Assembly: GCA_947503275.1 (NCBI GenBank)
Contig: CANNCZ010000002.1
Span: forward strand, 62,001 to 126,000
Direction of reading: 5' to 3'
Length of the DNA stretch: 64,000 nt
Origin: an uncultured Erythrobacter sp.
GTDB taxonomy: Bacteria > Pseudomonadota > Alphaproteobacteria > Sphingomonadales > Sphingomonadaceae
Part shown: positions 34,581 through 44,158 of the stretch, piece by piece
Numbering within the stretch: position 1 is the first letter of the stretch
How the letters are laid out: the number at the start of each line of letters is the position of its first letter
Made by a program: the position numbers and the translations under genes
Notes under the pieces: generated by a model
Databases searched by the model: none
Told to the model about the DNA's origin: nothing
What the model saw: the letters and a program-made list of their open reading frames with translations, nothing else

Positions 34581-35912
34581 ATGGATTTCCAACCCACCGA
34601 GCGCCAGGTCTATTGGCGCGATCGCGTGCGCGATTTCATCGAAACGCATGTTCGCCCGGAAATGGGCACATACAATGCGCAAGACGCCGAAGGTGATCGT
34701 TGGAAAGTCATCCAGGTCATCGAAGACAAAAAGAAGCTCGCGAAAGAAGCGGGTATCTGGAACCTGTTCATGCCGCCGCGCAATGACGGGCACCATCACG
34801 TCGAAGAGAGCTTTGAGTTTGAAGGTCCGGGCCTAACCAACCTCGAATACGCTCTTTGCGCCGAGGAAATGGGCCGCATTGGCTGGGCATCGGAAGTGTT
34901 CAACTGCTCCGCGCCTGACACTGGCAACATGGAAGTGTTCCACCGCTACGGCACGCTGGAGCAAAAGGAACAGTGGCTGCGCCCGATCATGAACGGCGAA
35001 ATTCGCTCTGCCTTCCTGATGACAGAGCCGTTCACCGCGTCCTCTGATGCGACCAACATCGAAACTCGGATGGAACGCGATGGCGATCACTATGTGATCA
35101 ATGGCCGCAAATGGTGGTCATCGGGTCTGGGCGATCCGCGCTGCAAGGTCTCGATCGTTATGGGCAAGACCGATCCAAACGCCGGTCGTCATGCTCAGCA
35201 ATCGATGCTGCTGATGCCCAACGATGCGCCGGGCGTAAACATCATCCGCCACCTTCCCGTATTCGGATATGACGATGCGCCGCATGGTCATATGGAAGTG
35301 GAAATGAAGGACGTTCGCGTACCTGTGACCAACATGTTGTTGGGCGAAGGGCGCGGGTTTGAGATCGCTCAAGGGCGCCTTGGCCCTGGCCGCATCCACC
35401 ACTGCATGCGCACCATCGGTGTCGCCGAAGAGGCGCTGGCAAAAATGTGCAAGCGGCTTCAGGAACGCGAAGCTTTCGGCAAGCCGATTTACAAGCATTC
35501 GGTATGGGAAGAGCGCGTTGCGCGTGCCCGCATCGATATCGACATGACCCGTCTGTTGTGCCTGAAAGCGGCCGATATGATGGACAAGGTCGGCAACAAA
35601 TCAGCCAAGCAAGAGATTGCGATGATCAAGGTTCAGGCGCCAAACATGGCTCTGAAAATCATCGACGACGCGATCCAAGCCCATGGCGGCGGCGGCGTAT
35701 CGAACGATTACGGCTTGGCCAGTGCTTATGCGCATCAGCGGACATTGCGTCTCGCCGATGGTCCCGATGAAGTACACGCACGCTCCATCGCTCGCATGGA
35801 GTTTGGCAAGCACGTTCCCGAAGAAGGCCCCACGGCCAACGCTCTGCGCAAAGGTGAACCGGCCAATGATGCTGGCGGCTTTAGCTCAGGCGATATGGGC
35901 GCGACCCGCTAA
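34581..35912 (+). CDS. ACAD11-like acyl-CoA dehydrogenase
   Basis: A 443-residue protein with strong likeness to the dehydrogenase half of ACAD10/11: [64 protein letters not shown] and [15 protein letters not shown]. In the typical base position the end reads [16 protein letters not shown], where Asp-Glu differs from EGT. Human ACAD11 and bacterial LvaC belong to this branch, which works on 4-phosphorylated acyl-CoA. AGAGAGGAA lies just before the ATG. First of three plus-strand genes with an alcohol dehydrogenase and a phosphotransferase. Confidence 0.92.
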   Translation: MDFQPTERQVYWRDRVRDFIETHVRPEMGTYNAQDAEGDRWKVIQVIEDKKKLAKEAGIWNLFMPPRNDGHHHVEESFEFEGPGLTNLEYALCAEEMGRIGWASEVFNCSAPDTGNMEVFHRYGTLEQKEQWLRPIMNGEIRSAFLMTEPFTASSDATNIETRMERDGDHYVINGRKWWSSGLGDPRCKVSIVMGKTDPNAGRHAQQSMLLMPNDAPGVNIIRHLPVFGYDDAPHGHMEVEMKDVRVPVTNMLLGEGRGFEIAQGRLGPGRIHHCMRTIGVAEEALAKMCKRLQEREAFGKPIYKHSVWEERVARARIDIDMTRLLCLKAADMMDKVGNKSAKQEIAMIKVQAPNMALKIIDDAIQAHGGGGVSNDYGLASAYAHQRTLRLADGPDEVHARSIARMEFGKHVPEEGPTANALRKGEPANDAGGFSSGDMGATR

Positions 35913-35939
35913 AAACCGGCGGATTTGGGAGAGGGAATA

Positions 35940-37028
35940 ATGGCAAAAGCAGCGATCCTGGGAACACCGGGTGAAGGTCTTGTGATCGGCGACATCAACG
36001 TCGCCGATCCCATGCCGCACGAAGTACTGATCGATACTAAGGCGTGCGGCCTGTGCCATTCGGATTTGCACTTTATTGACGGGCACTATCCGCATCCTCT
36101 CCCCGCCGTTCCGGGACACGAAGCAGCTGGCGTCGTTCGCGCCGTAGGCAGCGAAGTGACCACCGTGAAACCCGGCGATCACGTCGTGTCCTGCCTCAGC
36201 GCATTCTGCGGCACTTGCGAATTTTGTGTGACGGGCCGCATGGCTCTGTGCCTTGGCGGGGCGACCCGGCGCGGCAAAACGGATGCGCCGCGCATGATGA
36301 TGGCGAACGGTGATCCGGTCAATCAGATGCTGAATCTGTCGGCGTTGTCCGAACAGATGCTGATCCATGAAAATGCTTGTGTCGCCATCGACAAAGATAT
36401 GCCGCTCGATAGGGCTGCTGTCATTGGCTGCGCGGTGACAACGGGCGCTGGCACGATTTTCAACGCCTGCAATGTGACACCGGGTGAGACGGTTCTGGTG
36501 GTCGGATGTGGCGGAGTTGGTCTGGCGACCATCAACGCGGCCAAAATCGCCGGCGCTGGCAAAGTCATCGCTGCCGATCCTCTGCCTGAAAAGCGGGCCT
36601 TGGCCGAAACCTTGGGCGCTACCCATACGGTTGATGCATTGGCCGATGATGCAGCCAAACAGATCATTGCAATCTCTGGCGGCGGTGTTGATTGGGGCAT
36701 TGAGGCTGTCGGCCGTCAGGCGTCCGCTGACCTCGCAGTCGCATCATTGCGCCGCGGTGGCACTGCGGTCATTCTCGGCATGATGCCTCTTGATTGCAAA
36801 GTCGGGCTTGGCGCGATGGACTTGCTCGGCGGGAAAAAGCTGATGGGTGCGATTATGGGGATGAACCACTTCCCCGTCGACCTGCCTCGGCTTGTTGATT
36901 TTTACATGCGCGGTTTGCTCGATCTCGACACGATCATCGCTGAACGGATCAGCCTTGATGATGTGAATGCCGGTTTCGATAAAATGCGCGAAGGGAGCCA
37001 CGCACGCAGCGTGGTCATGTTTGACTGA
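35940..37028 (+). CDS. Zinc-dependent alcohol dehydrogenase
   Basis: A 362-residue medium-chain dehydrogenase. Catalytic zinc ligands are in KACGLCHSDLH and GHEAAGVV; the structural zinc loop SAFCGTCEFCVTGRMALC has four cysteines. The NAD-binding fold shows VVGCGGVGLATINAAKIAGA. It follows the ACAD11-like gene by 27 bases and overlaps the next gene by one base (TGATG). It could oxidise the hydroxyl substrate or product of the pathway. ATG 35940 is preceded by GGGAGAGGGA. Confidence 0.93.
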   Translation: MAKAAILGTPGEGLVIGDINVADPMPHEVLIDTKACGLCHSDLHFIDGHYPHPLPAVPGHEAAGVVRAVGSEVTTVKPGDHVVSCLSAFCGTCEFCVTGRMALCLGGATRRGKTDAPRMMMANGDPVNQMLNLSALSEQMLIHENACVAIDKDMPLDRAAVIGCAVTTGAGTIFNACNVTPGETVLVVGCGGVGLATINAAKIAGAGKVIAADPLPEKRALAETLGATHTVDALADDAAKQIIAISGGGVDWGIEAVGRQASADLAVASLRRGGTAVILGMMPLDCKVGLGAMDLLGGKKLMGAIMGMNHFPVDLPRLVDFYMRGLLDLDTIIAERISLDDVNAGFDKMREGSHARSVVMFD

Positions 37029-38098
37029 TGGATATCGATTTCGACAAGGAAATGGTCGGCACTGTCGAAGTGCCAGAGGCGGACAAGCTCGATCTCGCCA
37101 AACTGACCGCGTGGTTTGAATCCAACGTCGAAGGGTTCGCTGGCCCGATCAGCTACACGAAGTTTAAGGGCGGGCAATCCAACCCAACCTACAAAATCGA
37201 GACACCCGGCGCGAACTATGTCCTGCGCCGCCAGCCTTTCGGCAAATTGCTGCCATCCGCCCATGCGGTTGACCGCGAATATAAGGCGATGACAGGGCTG
37301 CACCCGACCGGCTTTCCCGTGCCAAAGACGTATGGCCTGTGCGAAGATCCGGACGTTTTGGGTTCCATGTTTTTCGTCATGAGCATGGCCGATGGACGCA
37401 GTCTTTGGAATGGCCAGCTGCCCGGCTCTTCGCCCGAAGAGCGGCGCGAATTGTACAATGCACTGATCGACACAATCGCCGACATGCACCTCAACAAGCC
37501 AGACGAAATCGGCTTGGGTGATTATGGCAAGCCAACCGATTATTGCGCTCGGCAAATTGCGCGCTGGTCAAAGCAATATAAGCTGTCCGAAACAGAGCAT
37601 ATGCCGCAAATGGAGCGGTTGATTGAATGGTTGCCGCAAACCATTCCGCCGCAGCATGAAAGCAGCGTGGTGCATGGCGATTACCGGCTCGACAATGTAA
37701 TTTTTCACAAGACCGAGAACCGCATCATTGCCGTGCTCGATTGGGAATTGTCGACGCTGGGCGATCCTATTGCTGATTTCAGCTATCTGATGCTTAACTG
37801 GTTCCAACCCGCCGATGGACGGGCCGGATTGATGGGGCTTGATCTCCCCGCGCTGGGTATTCCGACGGTTGAAGAGGCCGTGGAGCGTTATGTCGCGCGC
37901 ACCGGTTATCCGGTTCCGCCGATGGATTGGTACTTCGCCTATAATCTGTTCCGCCTTGCGGGGATTATGCAGGGGATCAAGAAACGCGTGATCGATGGCA
38001 CCGCATCCTCTGCCCATGCAAAGGGCATGAGCGACCGTGTCGCGCCGCTGGTTGCCCGCGCATACGAGTTTGCTCTGTCTGCGGGAATGCCCGCTTAG
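37028..38098 (+). CDS. ACAD10/11-like phosphotransferase (APH fold)
   Basis: A 356-residue kinase-fold protein. KFKGGQSNPTYKI, LLPSAHAVDREYKAM, the Brenner-type loop VVHGDYRLDNVIF and the metal-binding VLDWELSTLGDP match the N-terminal kinase domain of ACAD10/11 and bacterial LvaA, which phosphorylates the 4-hydroxyl of hydroxyacyl-CoA. The ATG overlaps the stop of the alcohol dehydrogenase by one base. Its stop overlaps that of the convergent protease gene. Confidence 0.93.
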   Translation: MDIDFDKEMVGTVEVPEADKLDLAKLTAWFESNVEGFAGPISYTKFKGGQSNPTYKIETPGANYVLRRQPFGKLLPSAHAVDREYKAMTGLHPTGFPVPKTYGLCEDPDVLGSMFFVMSMADGRSLWNGQLPGSSPEERRELYNALIDTIADMHLNKPDEIGLGDYGKPTDYCARQIARWSKQYKLSETEHMPQMERLIEWLPQTIPPQHESSVVHGDYRLDNVIFHKTENRIIAVLDWELSTLGDPIADFSYLMLNWFQPADGRAGLMGLDLPALGIPTVEEAVERYVARTGYPVPPMDWYFAYNLFRLAGIMQGIKKRVIDGTASSAHAKGMSDRVAPLVARAYEFALSAGMPA

Positions 38099-40542
38099 AA
38101 CGAAGAGCTGAGCGAGATAAGCGCGCCCACATCATTGCGTGCGGTCTCAAAATGGCCCGGATCGGTGCGGTAATATGCGCTTACGCCAAGCGTGCCGATT
38201 GGCAGTTGCCCGCTCCAATTGAACTCGCTCATGATCTCGCGCCCTTGCGGTGTCAGAGAGAGGCTCTGCCGGCCCAGAATGGCGCTTTCGCTGGCATAGT
38301 CATAGGCGACAGGCAGATCGAAATTCACTGTGCCGCCGCTTACTCGCAAAGGCTGGCTGACACGAAGGCCGATACTGTCACCACGGATAATCGTGCCGCG
38401 ACGCGTGACATCGAAAGACCAGCTTTGCGTAGCGATCTGCGATCCAGATCCGAGCAACGATCCACCGCGTGGGCGCGAAAGTCCGGCACGGAAGGCCGCC
38501 CCAACGCGCCAATCCGCGCCCAATTGGTGTGCGACACGCCCATCAATGAATGCAGTGTCCGCGCCGCTCAAATCAAACGTGGGATTAAAGTGTGCGCCCA
38601 ATAAGGTGTTTTGCTCAGAGAGGTATGACACCGCTACGCTCGCATCCAGCCCGCGCCATTTGCGGTCTGCTGCGATGCTGATGGTGGACGTTGGACGCCG
38701 TTCGCGCACGCCAAACAGAACGTCGCTCGCCTGACGATTATCGCCGAGCCACGCGCTACCGCGTTCTGCCGAAACCGTCAGCCCCCATTCGCCGATCTGA
38801 TATCGGGAGGCGGCGGCAACATCGCTGCTCTCCAAAAACCCGGCGTCAAACCCGGCCTCTGGCGCGATCAGGAATGCTGGGCGATCCGCGCCCTGCAATT
38901 GCGCGACTAGGCCGCTGGCGCTTTGTGAAATGGCGAAACCAACTTGTGTATCCGGTGCAATCCGCGCTGCCAAACGTGCTGCCAAAACCCGCGCGCCCTG
39001 CGCATCTTGGGCTGAGAGTTGCAATTGGCGTGACCATCCGAGGCCCGCTGCGCGTTGCCCCTCACCCATCGTCACAGAAAACGCCAAGGCATCATTGCCG
39101 CCGCTGCTCGTATAGCCAACCTGCTCAACCGCACCGCGCAGACGCGGCGTTTGTGCAGCGCTGCGTGAACGCGCTCCTAGGTCCAACGTGTAGGCGCGGT
39201 CATAGCGGTCGGTCACAATGGTGCTGAGTGAAGCGCTCGAAAGAGCATCGCCCATCGCAGCAGAACCCACGGCAAAATCATCCGCCAATGCCAAAGCATC
39301 CGATGTGCCCGCTACTGTTGTTGTTCCCTGCGGCGCAAAGGCGGCTGCGATATCGAGAATGCCGGTGCCGAACATGGCATCTGTGCCAGTCGCACCAACA
39401 TCACGCGCGGTATCAAGCAAGATTTCAACGATCTCTGGCCCGCTCAAATTGGGGAATGCCTGCGCCAGAAGTGCCACCGCGCCAGAGACTTGCGGTGCAG
39501 CAAAGCTGGTGCCCGAAAACAGCGTTACAAAATCCTCGCCATTGATTGTTTCAACGAAAACTTCGCCTTCATCGTAGACACAGCAAATCCGCTGACCGCG
39601 CGCAGAGATGAAAGAGGCCGCAGAATTACCAGCCCGGTTGCTGAAGTCAGAAAATCCGCCGTCACCGTCGACCGACCCGACAATGATCACATTGCCATTG
39701 CCCGCAGCCAAAAGACTGGTGGCAAAGGGGTCGGGTTGGTTGGGGTCGATGTCGGGGTCATTGCCTTCACCGCCATTGCCAGCGGCGACTACGACCACAA
39801 TACCCGCATTCGCTGCTCTAGCGATGGCATTGCGCAACCCCGGCGCAGCATCACCGCCACCTAGGCTGAGATTGATGACACTGGCGCCGGTCTGGATTGC
39901 CAAATCCACCCCGTCGGCAATTGCGACATCTGTGAACAGGCATCCCAAGCTTGCGTCTTGGGGCGTATCGCTACGGCATGAACCCGGCATATCGGCCCGG
40001 ATCGCGAGGACTTGTGCATCGAATGCAGTGCCTAGCACGCCATTATCATTGCGCCCTCCCGCCGCGACGAGAGCCACATTGGTGCCGTGATCATCTTCGG
40101 GATCAACCCCGCGATTACCAACAATATCGCGCGAATTTGGGTGAATGCGGCCGGTGAATTCCGGGCTGTCGCTGTCGATCCCGCTATCAATGACCGCGAT
40201 GATCTGACCCTCGCCCGTCGCACCATCGCGCCACGCCGCATCTGCACCATGGAAGGCCGGGCCGTCTGATCGGCGGAATTCAGCCGTGTCAAAATTGGTT
40301 GTGGGAGGCGGAGGAGGTGGCGGTGGTGGTGGTGGTGGCGGAGGAGGCAGTGCCGAAACCGATCGAACCGGTTCGCCTCCACCGCCGCCACAAGCGCTCA
40401 GGGTTGCGCACGCTACAGCTGCTGCGACCACTTTCCATTGGATGGGCGCGGCGAGGTCCGGATGAGGCGTGCCGTTCTGCGTTTTAGCTGTCGTTATATG
40501 CGAATCGGCGGGAATTCTCGGGAAACTGGGCATGCGCGTCAT
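38095..40542 (-). CDS. Subtilisin-type autotransporter serine protease
   Basis: An 815-residue surface protease. A lipobox-like LSACGGGGG at 49-56 is followed by 15 consecutive prolines (66-80). The S8 peptidase domain (about 105-410) has the triad Asp119 (AVIDSGID), His152 (DHGTNVA) and Ser in GTSFAAPQVSG. The rest forms a C-terminal barrel ending LISLSSSF, as in type V secretion. The first 35 residues before the hydrophobic segment are unusual, so the signal may start later. Convergent with the phosphotransferase gene, stops overlapping. Confidence 0.9.
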   Translation of the reverse strand: MTRMPSFPRIPADSHITTAKTQNGTPHPDLAAPIQWKVVAAAVACATLSACGGGGGEPVRSVSALPPPPPPPPPPPPPPPTTNFDTAEFRRSDGPAFHGADAAWRDGATGEGQIIAVIDSGIDSDSPEFTGRIHPNSRDIVGNRGVDPEDDHGTNVALVAAGGRNDNGVLGTAFDAQVLAIRADMPGSCRSDTPQDASLGCLFTDVAIADGVDLAIQTGASVINLSLGGGDAAPGLRNAIARAANAGIVVVVAAGNGGEGNDPDIDPNQPDPFATSLLAAGNGNVIIVGSVDGDGGFSDFSNRAGNSAASFISARGQRICCVYDEGEVFVETINGEDFVTLFSGTSFAAPQVSGAVALLAQAFPNLSGPEIVEILLDTARDVGATGTDAMFGTGILDIAAAFAPQGTTTVAGTSDALALADDFAVGSAAMGDALSSASLSTIVTDRYDRAYTLDLGARSRSAAQTPRLRGAVEQVGYTSSGGNDALAFSVTMGEGQRAAGLGWSRQLQLSAQDAQGARVLAARLAARIAPDTQVGFAISQSASGLVAQLQGADRPAFLIAPEAGFDAGFLESSDVAAASRYQIGEWGLTVSAERGSAWLGDNRQASDVLFGVRERRPTSTISIAADRKWRGLDASVAVSYLSEQNTLLGAHFNPTFDLSGADTAFIDGRVAHQLGADWRVGAAFRAGLSRPRGGSLLGSGSQIATQSWSFDVTRRGTIIRGDSIGLRVSQPLRVSGGTVNFDLPVAYDYASESAILGRQSLSLTPQGREIMSEFNWSGQLPIGTLGVSAYYRTDPGHFETARNDVGALISLSSSF

Positions 40543-40737
40543 CCTTAACAGCTAACTCCCTGAACCAATGCCAAACAGAGGTCGTCAACTGACTTACAGG
40601 TGCCTGAGCAACAATCCCTAGGCCTCTCGCTGAGGCTCGGCCTTGCCGCCTTTCCTCCATGACGCTAGCAGCGCGAAGACAACACACGAGAGCGACGCGC
40701 AACCGCGTCTCATTTTGGGCCTTACGGCGGAGTACTT

Positions 40738-41574
40738 ATGACTGACACCCTGATTGCTGAAATCGAACAAGCTTGGGAAAACCGCGCCGAAGTGACACCG
40801 GGCAGCGAGGTTCGCCACGCCGTGAGTGAGGCTCTGTCATTGCTGGACAGCGGTGAGGCGCGCGTGGCGCAGCCGGGCGTTAATGGCGAGTGGACCGTTA
40901 ACCAATGGCTGAAAAAGGCGGTCCTTCTTTCCTTTCGCCTGAACGACAATCGCGTGATGGATAATGCCGCTGGTGGTGATCCCGCCTTTGATAAGGTGCC
41001 GATCAAATTTGCCGGATGGGGCGATATTCGCTTTCGCGAATCTGGCTTTCGGGTCGTGCCCGGCGCGGTTGTACGACGCGGCAGCTTCATCGGTCAGGGT
41101 GCGGTCTTGATGCCAAGCTTTGTGAACATCGGTGCCTATGTCGGTGAAGGAACCATGGTCGACACATGGGCCACCGTCGGGTCATGCGCGCAAATCGGTG
41201 CCAATGTGCACATTTCGGGCGGTGCAGGAATTGGCGGTGTTCTCGAACCGCTTCAGGCCGAACCTGTAATTATCGGTGACGGTGCGTTTATCGGTGCGCG
41301 CAGCGAAGTTGCCGAAGGGGTACGCGTAGGCGAAGGCGCAGTGCTCTCCATGGGCGTGTATCTGGGCGCATCGACTAAGATTATCGACCGCGCAACGGGT
41401 GAAATTCACATGGGCGAAGTGCCGCCTTATGCTGTGGTCGTGCCAGGTAACCTGCCTGGAAAGCCGCTGCCTGATGGCACGCCTGGGCCATCGCTTTATT
41501 GCGCAGTGATCGTCAAAACGGTCGATGCACAAACACGCTCCAAAACCGGGATTAACGAACTCCTGCGCGATTGA
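40738..41574 (+). CDS. dapD: Tetrahydrodipicolinate N-succinyltransferase
   Basis: A 278-residue left-handed beta-helix enzyme of the lysine/diaminopimelate pathway, transferring succinyl from succinyl-CoA. The hexapeptide repeats run from about 100 to 220 ([57 protein letters not shown] in pieces). Length is that of DapD. It is likely transcribed alone with GGCGGAG before the ATG. Confidence 0.97.
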   Translation: MTDTLIAEIEQAWENRAEVTPGSEVRHAVSEALSLLDSGEARVAQPGVNGEWTVNQWLKKAVLLSFRLNDNRVMDNAAGGDPAFDKVPIKFAGWGDIRFRESGFRVVPGAVVRRGSFIGQGAVLMPSFVNIGAYVGEGTMVDTWATVGSCAQIGANVHISGGAGIGGVLEPLQAEPVIIGDGAFIGARSEVAEGVRVGEGAVLSMGVYLGASTKIIDRATGEIHMGEVPPYAVVVPGNLPGKPLPDGTPGPSLYCAVIVKTVDAQTRSKTGINELLRD

Positions 41575-41605
41575 ACGTAGTGCTGGCGCCATGTATGCGC
41601 CTTCA

Positions 41606-41630
41606 GGAACAATCCCAAGTCCGTCCCGTT
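41606..41630 (+). promoter_or_regulatory. EcfG-type general-stress promoter
   Basis: GGAAC at 41606-41610, a 16-base spacer and CGTT at 41627-41630 match the consensus of the alphaproteobacterial stress sigma factor EcfG. It ends 35 bases before the ATG of the small membrane protein gene at 41666. Confidence 0.75.
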
Positions 41631-41665
41631 GGACAGATGGGTCTATAGAAAAGAGCGGAGGGTTT

Positions 41666-41818
41666 ATGACCGACGAAGACAAAGGCATCCACATCGAGGA
41701 CGATGATGCGCGCGGTGCACACACAACCGGACATATGCGATACGTGCTGGGCATCGGCCTTGGTATTGCCGTAATCGCGATGAGCCTGATCTGGATTATT
41801 CCTGCGATCTACGGTTAG
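41666..41818 (+). CDS. Small single-span membrane protein (50 aa), stress cassette
   Basis: ATG 41666 with GCGGAGGG upstream, TAG at 41816-41818. The product has a charged, acidic N-terminal half (MTDEDKGIHIEDDDARG) and one membrane segment at about 27-48 (LGIGLGIAVIAMSLIWIIP). No family name is known to me. It is the first gene behind an EcfG-type promoter and is followed by DUF2945 and DUF3008 genes, so a role in the general stress response is likely. Confidence 0.7.
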   Translation: MTDEDKGIHIEDDDARGAHTTGHMRYVLGIGLGIAVIAMSLIWIIPAIYG

Positions 41819-41887
41819 AATTAGAGAAATTTGGAACTGATTGGTTCAATTGCTCATTGGTGTCTTGTACAACCACAGGAGACATTG

Positions 41888-42115
41888 ATGAGCAATTCCA
41901 ACAGTTTCCAGACCAGCCAATACGTCAAATGGAATTGGGGTAATGGCGAAGGTCAAGGACAGATCAAAGAGCGCTTTGAACGTGAAGTCACACGCACCCT
42001 ACAGGGTAGCGAGGTAACCAGAAACGGTGATGCCGATAATCCGGCCTATTTGGTCAAGCAAGAAGACGGCGCCGAAGTGCTAAAACTCGGATCGGAACTT
42101 GAGGCTCAAGATTGA
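41888..42115 (+). CDS. DUF2945 / hypervirulence-associated TUDOR-domain protein
   Basis: A 75-residue protein. The pattern YVKWNWGNGEGQGQIKERF, then VTRNGDADNPAYLVKQEDG and VLKLGSEL is the DUF2945 (HVA1 TUDOR) family. It has no known enzymatic role; the family is frequent in stress-induced sets of alphaproteobacteria. ATG 41888 is chosen over 41831, which lacks a ribosome site. It lies 69 bases after the small membrane gene and 3 bases before the DUF3008 gene. Confidence 0.82.
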   Translation: MSNSNSFQTSQYVKWNWGNGEGQGQIKERFEREVTRTLQGSEVTRNGDADNPAYLVKQEDGAEVLKLGSELEAQD

Positions 42116-42118
42116 GCC

Positions 42119-42310
42119 ATGCCCAAAGCAAAAAGCAAGGCTCAACAACAGGCTGCGGGTGCGGCTCTGGCCGCTAAACGCGGCGAAAGCAGCAAATCAG
42201 ACCTTCAAGGCGCATCAATCGACATGTATGAAAGCATGACCGAGGATGAGCTCGAAGAGATGGCCTCAACTGCGCGCGAGGATCTTCCAGAAACAGCTGA
42301 AGACGGTTGA
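42119..42310 (+). CDS. DUF3008-family protein
   Basis: A 63-residue protein matching the DUF3008 outline: MPKAKSKAQQQAAGAALAAK, a Gly/Ser-rich turn, and the acidic MYESMTEDELEEMAST helix. Short, charged and probably partly disordered; function unknown. It follows the DUF2945 gene by 3 bases and is the last of the stress cassette. Convergent with the dipeptidase gene 6 bases away. Confidence 0.85.
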   Translation: MPKAKSKAQQQAAGAALAAKRGESSKSDLQGASIDMYESMTEDELEEMASTAREDLPETAEDG

Positions 42311-42316
42311 GACTGC

Positions 42317-43654
42317 CTATTCCTGATCTGGGATTAGGGTTTCAATCGGTGCCTGTGACGAGACGCTGGCCGCATAGCGCTCTGCCTCGCGTAGGACGCG
42401 CATAGCGTTGCGGCTGGCGATGAGTTCCATTTCGACCTGCGAGTAACCGCGCCGGGCCAGTTCTGCGAAGAGCTGGGGGTATCCGCTTGTATCCTCAAAG
42501 CCGATCGGCCCTGTTGGCATGCCATCAAAGTCGGCTCCGATGCCAATATATTCGACGCCAATTGTGTCGCGGATATGATCGATGTGATCGGCCATGTGCG
42601 TGATCATGGTGGCAGGTTCAGGATTGGCATTGTCCCATTCGACCATTGCGGCTTCGACAAAGGCTGGCGCGCCTTGATGAAGCGACTCCAAACGCGCCAC
42701 CTCAGCCACCCGCTCCGCATACCAGACGCGGCGCTCATTGTTGAGGAAACCCGGCAGCGCCACGACCATCACAATCCCGCCATTGTCGGGCAAGCGCGCA
42801 AGCACGCTGTTAGGCACATTGCGCGCATGTCCATTGATCGCGCGCACGCCGGAATGGCTGAAAATGACCGGAGCCCGCGCCACGTCCAGCGCATCCATCA
42901 TGGCATCTTCGCTCACATGGCTAAGGTCCACAAGCATCCCGATCCGGTTCATCTCGCGGATGACATCCTTGCCGAAATCGGACAGACCGCCATGTTCTGG
43001 CGTGTCGGTCGCGCTGTCGGCCCATGGCGTATTGCGGCTATGCGTGATCGTCATATAGCGCGCGCCCAGCGCATACATCTGGCGCAGCACAGCAAGGCTC
43101 GACCCGATTGAGTGACCGCCCTCCATACCGAGCAGTGACGCGACACGGCCATCGGCAATCGCGGCCTCCACCTCATCAGCCGTTTCCGCATAGCGCAGCG
43201 CTTGCGGATAGCGGTCAATCAACCGCTTCATTACGTCGATCTGTTCCATCGTCATCTGTACCGCTTCGGGTTCGGACAGGCTGACGGGGACATAGACAGA
43301 CCAATATTGCGCACCCACTCGCCCCTCGGCCAGTCGGGCGATATCGGTGTGCATAACGCGCCCGTGAGGGTGGGTTGAGCCCGTGCCGGTTGTGTCAGCA
43401 AAATCGAGATCGTTGATCTGGTTGTCGAACCGCGAGCGCAGCTGGATCGGGACATCGTTGTGCCCGTCAAAGACCGGCGCGATTGCAAGAGCGGCTTGGG
43501 CCGCTTGAAGCGCGGGATCGATTGGAGCCTCAACCTCTGCGACATCCTCTACAATTTCCTCGGGCGCTTCGTCCGCAACCACCTCGTCTTGGGCGGATAA
43601 AGGCGCAGCCAAACAGATGGCGATTGCGGCAAGCGAAGCGGTGACGTGTTGCAT
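42317..43654 (-). CDS. Membrane dipeptidase (M19, renal dipeptidase family)
   Basis: A 445-residue zinc peptidase with a signal peptide (MQHVTASLAAIAICLAAPLSAQ). Metal ligands appear in PVFDGHNDVP (HxD), LLGMEGGHSIG (Glu), LVDLSHVSED and IFSHSGVRA (His), and GIGADFDG. It cleaves dipeptides or D-amino-acid-containing dipeptides in the periplasm. An alternative long reading to 43993 runs over the cupin gene and is rejected in favour of the signal-peptide start. Confidence 0.92.
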   Translation of the reverse strand: MQHVTASLAAIAICLAAPLSAQDEVVADEAPEEIVEDVAEVEAPIDPALQAAQAALAIAPVFDGHNDVPIQLRSRFDNQINDLDFADTTGTGSTHPHGRVMHTDIARLAEGRVGAQYWSVYVPVSLSEPEAVQMTMEQIDVMKRLIDRYPQALRYAETADEVEAAIADGRVASLLGMEGGHSIGSSLAVLRQMYALGARYMTITHSRNTPWADSATDTPEHGGLSDFGKDVIREMNRIGMLVDLSHVSEDAMMDALDVARAPVIFSHSGVRAINGHARNVPNSVLARLPDNGGIVMVVALPGFLNNERRVWYAERVAEVARLESLHQGAPAFVEAAMVEWDNANPEPATMITHMADHIDHIRDTIGVEYIGIGADFDGMPTGPIGFEDTSGYPQLFAELARRGYSQVEMELIASRNAMRVLREAERYAASVSSQAPIETLIPDQE

Positions 43655-43699
43655 GGCCCAAGGTTCTCCCGATAGAGCGGCGCTGAGAGGATCAGATTT

Positions 43700-44158
43700 G
43701 TGACGACAGTGAATAGCGCGGATGCGATCATCGAACAATTGGGGATGAGTGCCCATCCCGAAGGCGGGTGGTACAAGGAAACATGGCGCGCTGCGCCAGA
43801 TGTGACGGGCCGCGCTCGCGGAACGGCAATTGTGTTCCTGCTCAAATCGGATGAAGCTTCGCATTGGCACCGGGTTGATGCCGATGAAATATGGATTTGG
43901 CAGGCGGGCGATCCGCTTGAACTGGCGATCGCGGAGACGGATGAGGGGCCAGAGCGTATGGTGACTTTGGGCAGCGACTTTGCGCAAGGGCAAGAATTGC
44001 AGGGCTTGGTCCCAACCGGAGCATGGCAGGCCGCTCGCTCTGCCTCGGGGACTGCGGGCTATTCACTGGTATCCTGCATCGTCGTGCCGGGTTTCGATTT
44101 TGCCGGTTTTGAGCTGGCCCCTCCGGGCTGGGCACCCGGCAAGGGAGCGTACGCATGA
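43700..44158 (+). CDS. Cupin (DUF985-type) protein
   Basis: A 152-residue cupin_5 protein. The start SADAIIEQLGMSAHPEGGWYKE and the metal-binding-like SHWHRVDADEIWIWQAGDP are typical; the late CIVVPGFDFAGFELAP closes the fold. Start is GTG 43700. Such proteins are often called predicted sugar epimerases but no activity is established. It overlaps the DoxX-like gene by 4 bases (ATGA). Confidence 0.9.
   Translation: MTTVNSADAIIEQLGMSAHPEGGWYKETWRAAPDVTGRARGTAIVFLLKSDEASHWHRVDADEIWIWQAGDPLELAIAETDEGPERMVTLGSDFAQGQELQGLVPTGAWQAARSASGTAGYSLVSCIVVPGFDFAGFELAPPGWAPGKGAYA

Noticed and set aside
40303..40347. Polyproline-coding tract as a phase-variable repeat
   Set aside because: The tract is built of codon triplets, so slippage would change proline number but not the frame; it is only noted as part of the protease.
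41837..41862. GGAAC before the DUF2945 gene
   Set aside because: No CGTT at 16 or 17 bases; the gene can be served by the promoter at 41606.
42317..43993. 558-residue version of the dipeptidase
   Set aside because: The first 113 residues are the antisense of the cupin gene; the signal peptide begins at 43654.
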